A stretch of DNA of 64,000 nt. Source: Pseudomonadota bacterium. Lineage in GTDB: Bacteria > Desulfobacterota > Binatia > Binatales > Binataceae. Below the pieces are notes generated by a model, which searched no databases, had not been told where the DNA came from, and saw nothing but the letters and a program-made list of their open reading frames with translations. Positions 62,673 through 64,000 of the stretch are shown in pieces. A program made the position numbers and the translations under genes. The DNA is taken from the NCBI GenBank assembly GCA_021324855.1, contig JAJPIG010000015.1, positions 124,001-188,000 on the forward strand, read 5' to 3'. Within the stretch, counting starts at the first letter, position 1. Each line of letters starts with the position of its first letter.

Positions 62673-64000
62673 AACTTGCCGACCTGATCGCCGGGACCGA
62701 GGTTGCGCGGCTCACAGGCGATACCACGATCGAGATCGCGGGCCTTGCCTACGATTCGCGGCGCATCGAGCCCGGTTATCTTTTCTTTGCGACGGCGCGG
62801 GACCCGGAACAAAACCGCGCGAATATCGAAGCGGCATTGAACCGTGGGGCGCGTGCGGTGGTGGTGCGCGGATGGGATGGTGCGGCGGCGCGCCCCGCGG
62901 TGACCTGGATCGAATGCGAACGGCCGCGGCTTCTGATGGCCGCGGCCGCTTCGCGCTTCTATCATGCGCCGAGCGAGCGGTTGGATCTGATCGGCATCAC
63001 CGGAACCAGCGGCAAAACCACGACCGCTTATCTCCTTGCGTCGATCTTCGAAAATGCCGGCGCCCCGGCCGGAATCGTCGGCACGATCGGAATCTTTGCC
63101 GGCTCGCGGAGGTTGCAGAGCGGGCTCACCACGCCTGAATCGATCGATTTCGAAGCGGCGTTGGCTGAGATGGAGCGCTCGGGCGTGCGCCGCGTCGCCG
63201 CCGAAATCTCTTCGATCGGGCTCGAAGAGGGCCGCGTGGAGGCGCTCAATTTCAAAGGCTGCCTCTTCACCAACCTCGGCCGCGATCATCTCGATTATCA
63301 CGGCACGCGCGAGAACTACTTCCGCGCCAAGCTGCGCCTGTTCACCGACTTGCTGCCGCGGAGCCGCCACAGCGAGCCGGTCGCCGTCGCCCGCGGCGAT
63401 GATCATTTCGGCGCGCAGGTGCTCGGCGCGGTGCAGGGCCGCAAGGTCAGCTTCGGCCTGCGCTCGGACTTGGATGTCCATCCGACCAGCTACGCGATCG
63501 GATTCGACGGAATTCGCGCATCGATTTCGGCGCTCGATCGCAAAATCGAAATTCACTCGCCGCTGCTCGGCGAGATCAACCTGCTCAACATCCTTGGGGC
63601 TTCGGCGATGTCGGTGGCCCTGGGCATCGAAACGGATGCGGTGGTGGAAGGTGTGCGGCGATGCCCAGGCGCCCCCGGCCGACTCGAACTCGTGCCGGGG
63701 CCTCAGGGCGTCATGGTGCTGGTCGATTACGCGCACAAACCGGACGCGCTCGAGGCGGTGCTGAACGCGCTGCGCGCGCTCGGGCCGGAGCGACTGGTGT
63801 GCGTCTTCGGATGCGGCGGCGATCGCGATCAGGGCAAACGTCCGCTGATGGGCGAGATCGCGGGGCGGCTCGCCGATCTCGCGATCCTCACCTCGGACAA
63901 TCCGCGTACCGAAGACCCGCTTAAGATCATCGCCGCGGTCGAAGCCGGGCTGCGCGAAACCGGCCTGCCGCGTATCGAGCGCGATGACGTCGATCGACGC
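62669..64000 (+). CDS. murE: UDP-N-acetylmuramoyl-L-alanyl-D-glutamate--2,6-diaminopimelate ligase (3' end off the window)
   Basis: The frame is open from a TTG at 62669, which overlaps the ftsI stop (TTGA), to the window edge: 444 codons. Visible are DSRRIEPGYLFFA near 29-41, the ATP-binding GITGTSGKTTT near 109-119, and TSDNPRTEDP near 408-417. DNPR is the signature of meso-diaminopimelate-adding MurE, so the wall is probably meso-DAP type. A 10-8-10 inverted repeat lies in frame at 62921-62948. The C-terminal 40-60 residues are missing only because the window ends. Confidence 0.94.
   Translation, partial: MKLADLIAGTEVARLTGDTTIEIAGLAYDSRRIEPGYLFFATARDPEQNRANIEAALNRGARAVVVRGWDGAAARPAVTWIECERPRLLMAAAASRFYHAPSERLDLIGITGTSGKTTTAYLLASIFENAGAPAGIVGTIGIFAGSRRLQSGLTTPESIDFEAALAEMERSGVRRVAAEISSIGLEEGRVEALNFKGCLFTNLGRDHLDYHGTRENYFRAKLRLFTDLLPRSRHSEPVAVARGDDHFGAQVLGAVQGRKVSFGLRSDLDVHPTSYAIGFDGIRASISALDRKIEIHSPLLGEINLLNILGASAMSVALGIETDAVVEGVRRCPGAPGRLELVPGPQGVMVLVDYAHKPDALEAVLNALRALGPERLVCVFGCGGDRDQGKRPLMGEIAGRLADLAILTSDNPRTEDPLKIIAAVEAGLRETGLPRIERDDVDRR
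62921..62948. repeat. inverted repeat 10-8-10 inside murE
   Basis: CGGCCGCGGC at 62921-62930 and its exact reverse complement GCCGCGGCCG at 62939-62948 flank an 8-nt loop. All-GC arms make chance more likely than for the murF and DUF4838 repeats. Confidence 0.6.

Noticed and set aside
1-64000. Frequent GATCGCG/GCGATCGC words as a HIP1-like repeat
   Set aside because: They are common by eye (for example 2034-2041), but they may follow from codon use (GAT CGC, GCG ATC GC). Counts against a codon null are needed and I could not run them.
1-64000. CRISPR array, insertion sequence, prophage or integron
   Set aside because: No regularly spaced direct repeats, transposase, integrase or phage genes are present.

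Overview
The window is GC-rich, almost fully coding bacterial chromosome from a Gram-negative organism. Evidence for that is lipoproteins with lipoboxes, lipid A / undecaprenyl 4-amino-arabinose (Arn) genes, a WaaE-like glycosyltransferase, and a MurE carrying the DNPR motif of meso-diaminopimelate ligases. The gene mix (LLM/F420 oxidoreductase, 4-hydroxyphenylacetate hydroxylase-type oxygenase, CoA-transferase, crotonases, amidohydrolase, CmcJ-like protein) suits an environmental deltaproteobacterium-like lineage such as Binatota/Desulfobacterota. That placement is inference. No tRNA, rRNA, insertion sequence, prophage or CRISPR array was seen.

Layout. 1-6.6 kb: a minus-strand cluster for organic or xenobiotic compounds (ADH, HpaB-type oxygenase, MetE-like zinc protein, LLM oxidoreductase, two GSTs, FAD oxidoreductase running off the edge). 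6.7-10.8 kb: a plus-strand operon of SDR, EntE-like aryl-acid:AMP ligase, amidohydrolase and crotonase. 10.8-18.6 kb: SDR and VOC protein, molybdopterin oxidoreductase, RidA, DsbA-like protein, 3-methyladenine glycosylase, and a lone CoxL-type molybdenum hydroxylase subunit whose active-site Glu position is Gln. 18.6-24.2 kb: murF, purE, an exported unknown, and a RodZ-like / TPR lipoprotein / ArnT-like group. 24.3-28.3 kb: arnC, split arnA (formyltransferase and dehydrogenase) and arnD, with no arnB in sight. 28.3-35.7 kb: a serine hydrolase, purA, a serine operon (class V aminotransferase and serA) behind a terminator-like leader, a GalT-like protein and a crotonase. 35.7-47.5 kb: leuS, O-methyltransferase, Mut7-C protein, hydrolase, aminopeptidase lipoprotein, a heterodimeric ABC exporter, glycosyltransferase, exonuclease, and Mrp. 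47.6-58.7 kb: a DUF4838 protein, a CmcJ-like protein, a lipoprotein beta-propeller and a 1449-residue G8/CEMIP-like secreted protein, then a CaiB-family CoA-transferase. 58.9-64 kb: the start of the division and cell-wall (dcw) cluster, mraZ-rsmH-ftsL-ftsI-murE, with overlapping junctions from rsmH onward, behind a four-box MraZ operator.

The most unusual signal is not a gene. Long perfect inverted repeats of unrelated sequence sit inside intact reading frames: three in murF (arms 17, 17 and 26 bp within 183 bp), two in the DUF4838 gene (both 21-3-21, both exactly 15 codons starting on a codon boundary, both with the loop ATC), and shorter ones beside them and in an SDR gene and murE. Second-tier observations are the possible attenuator before the serine operon, the Glu-to-Gln change in the lone molybdenum hydroxylase, and the bacterial CEMIP-like protein.
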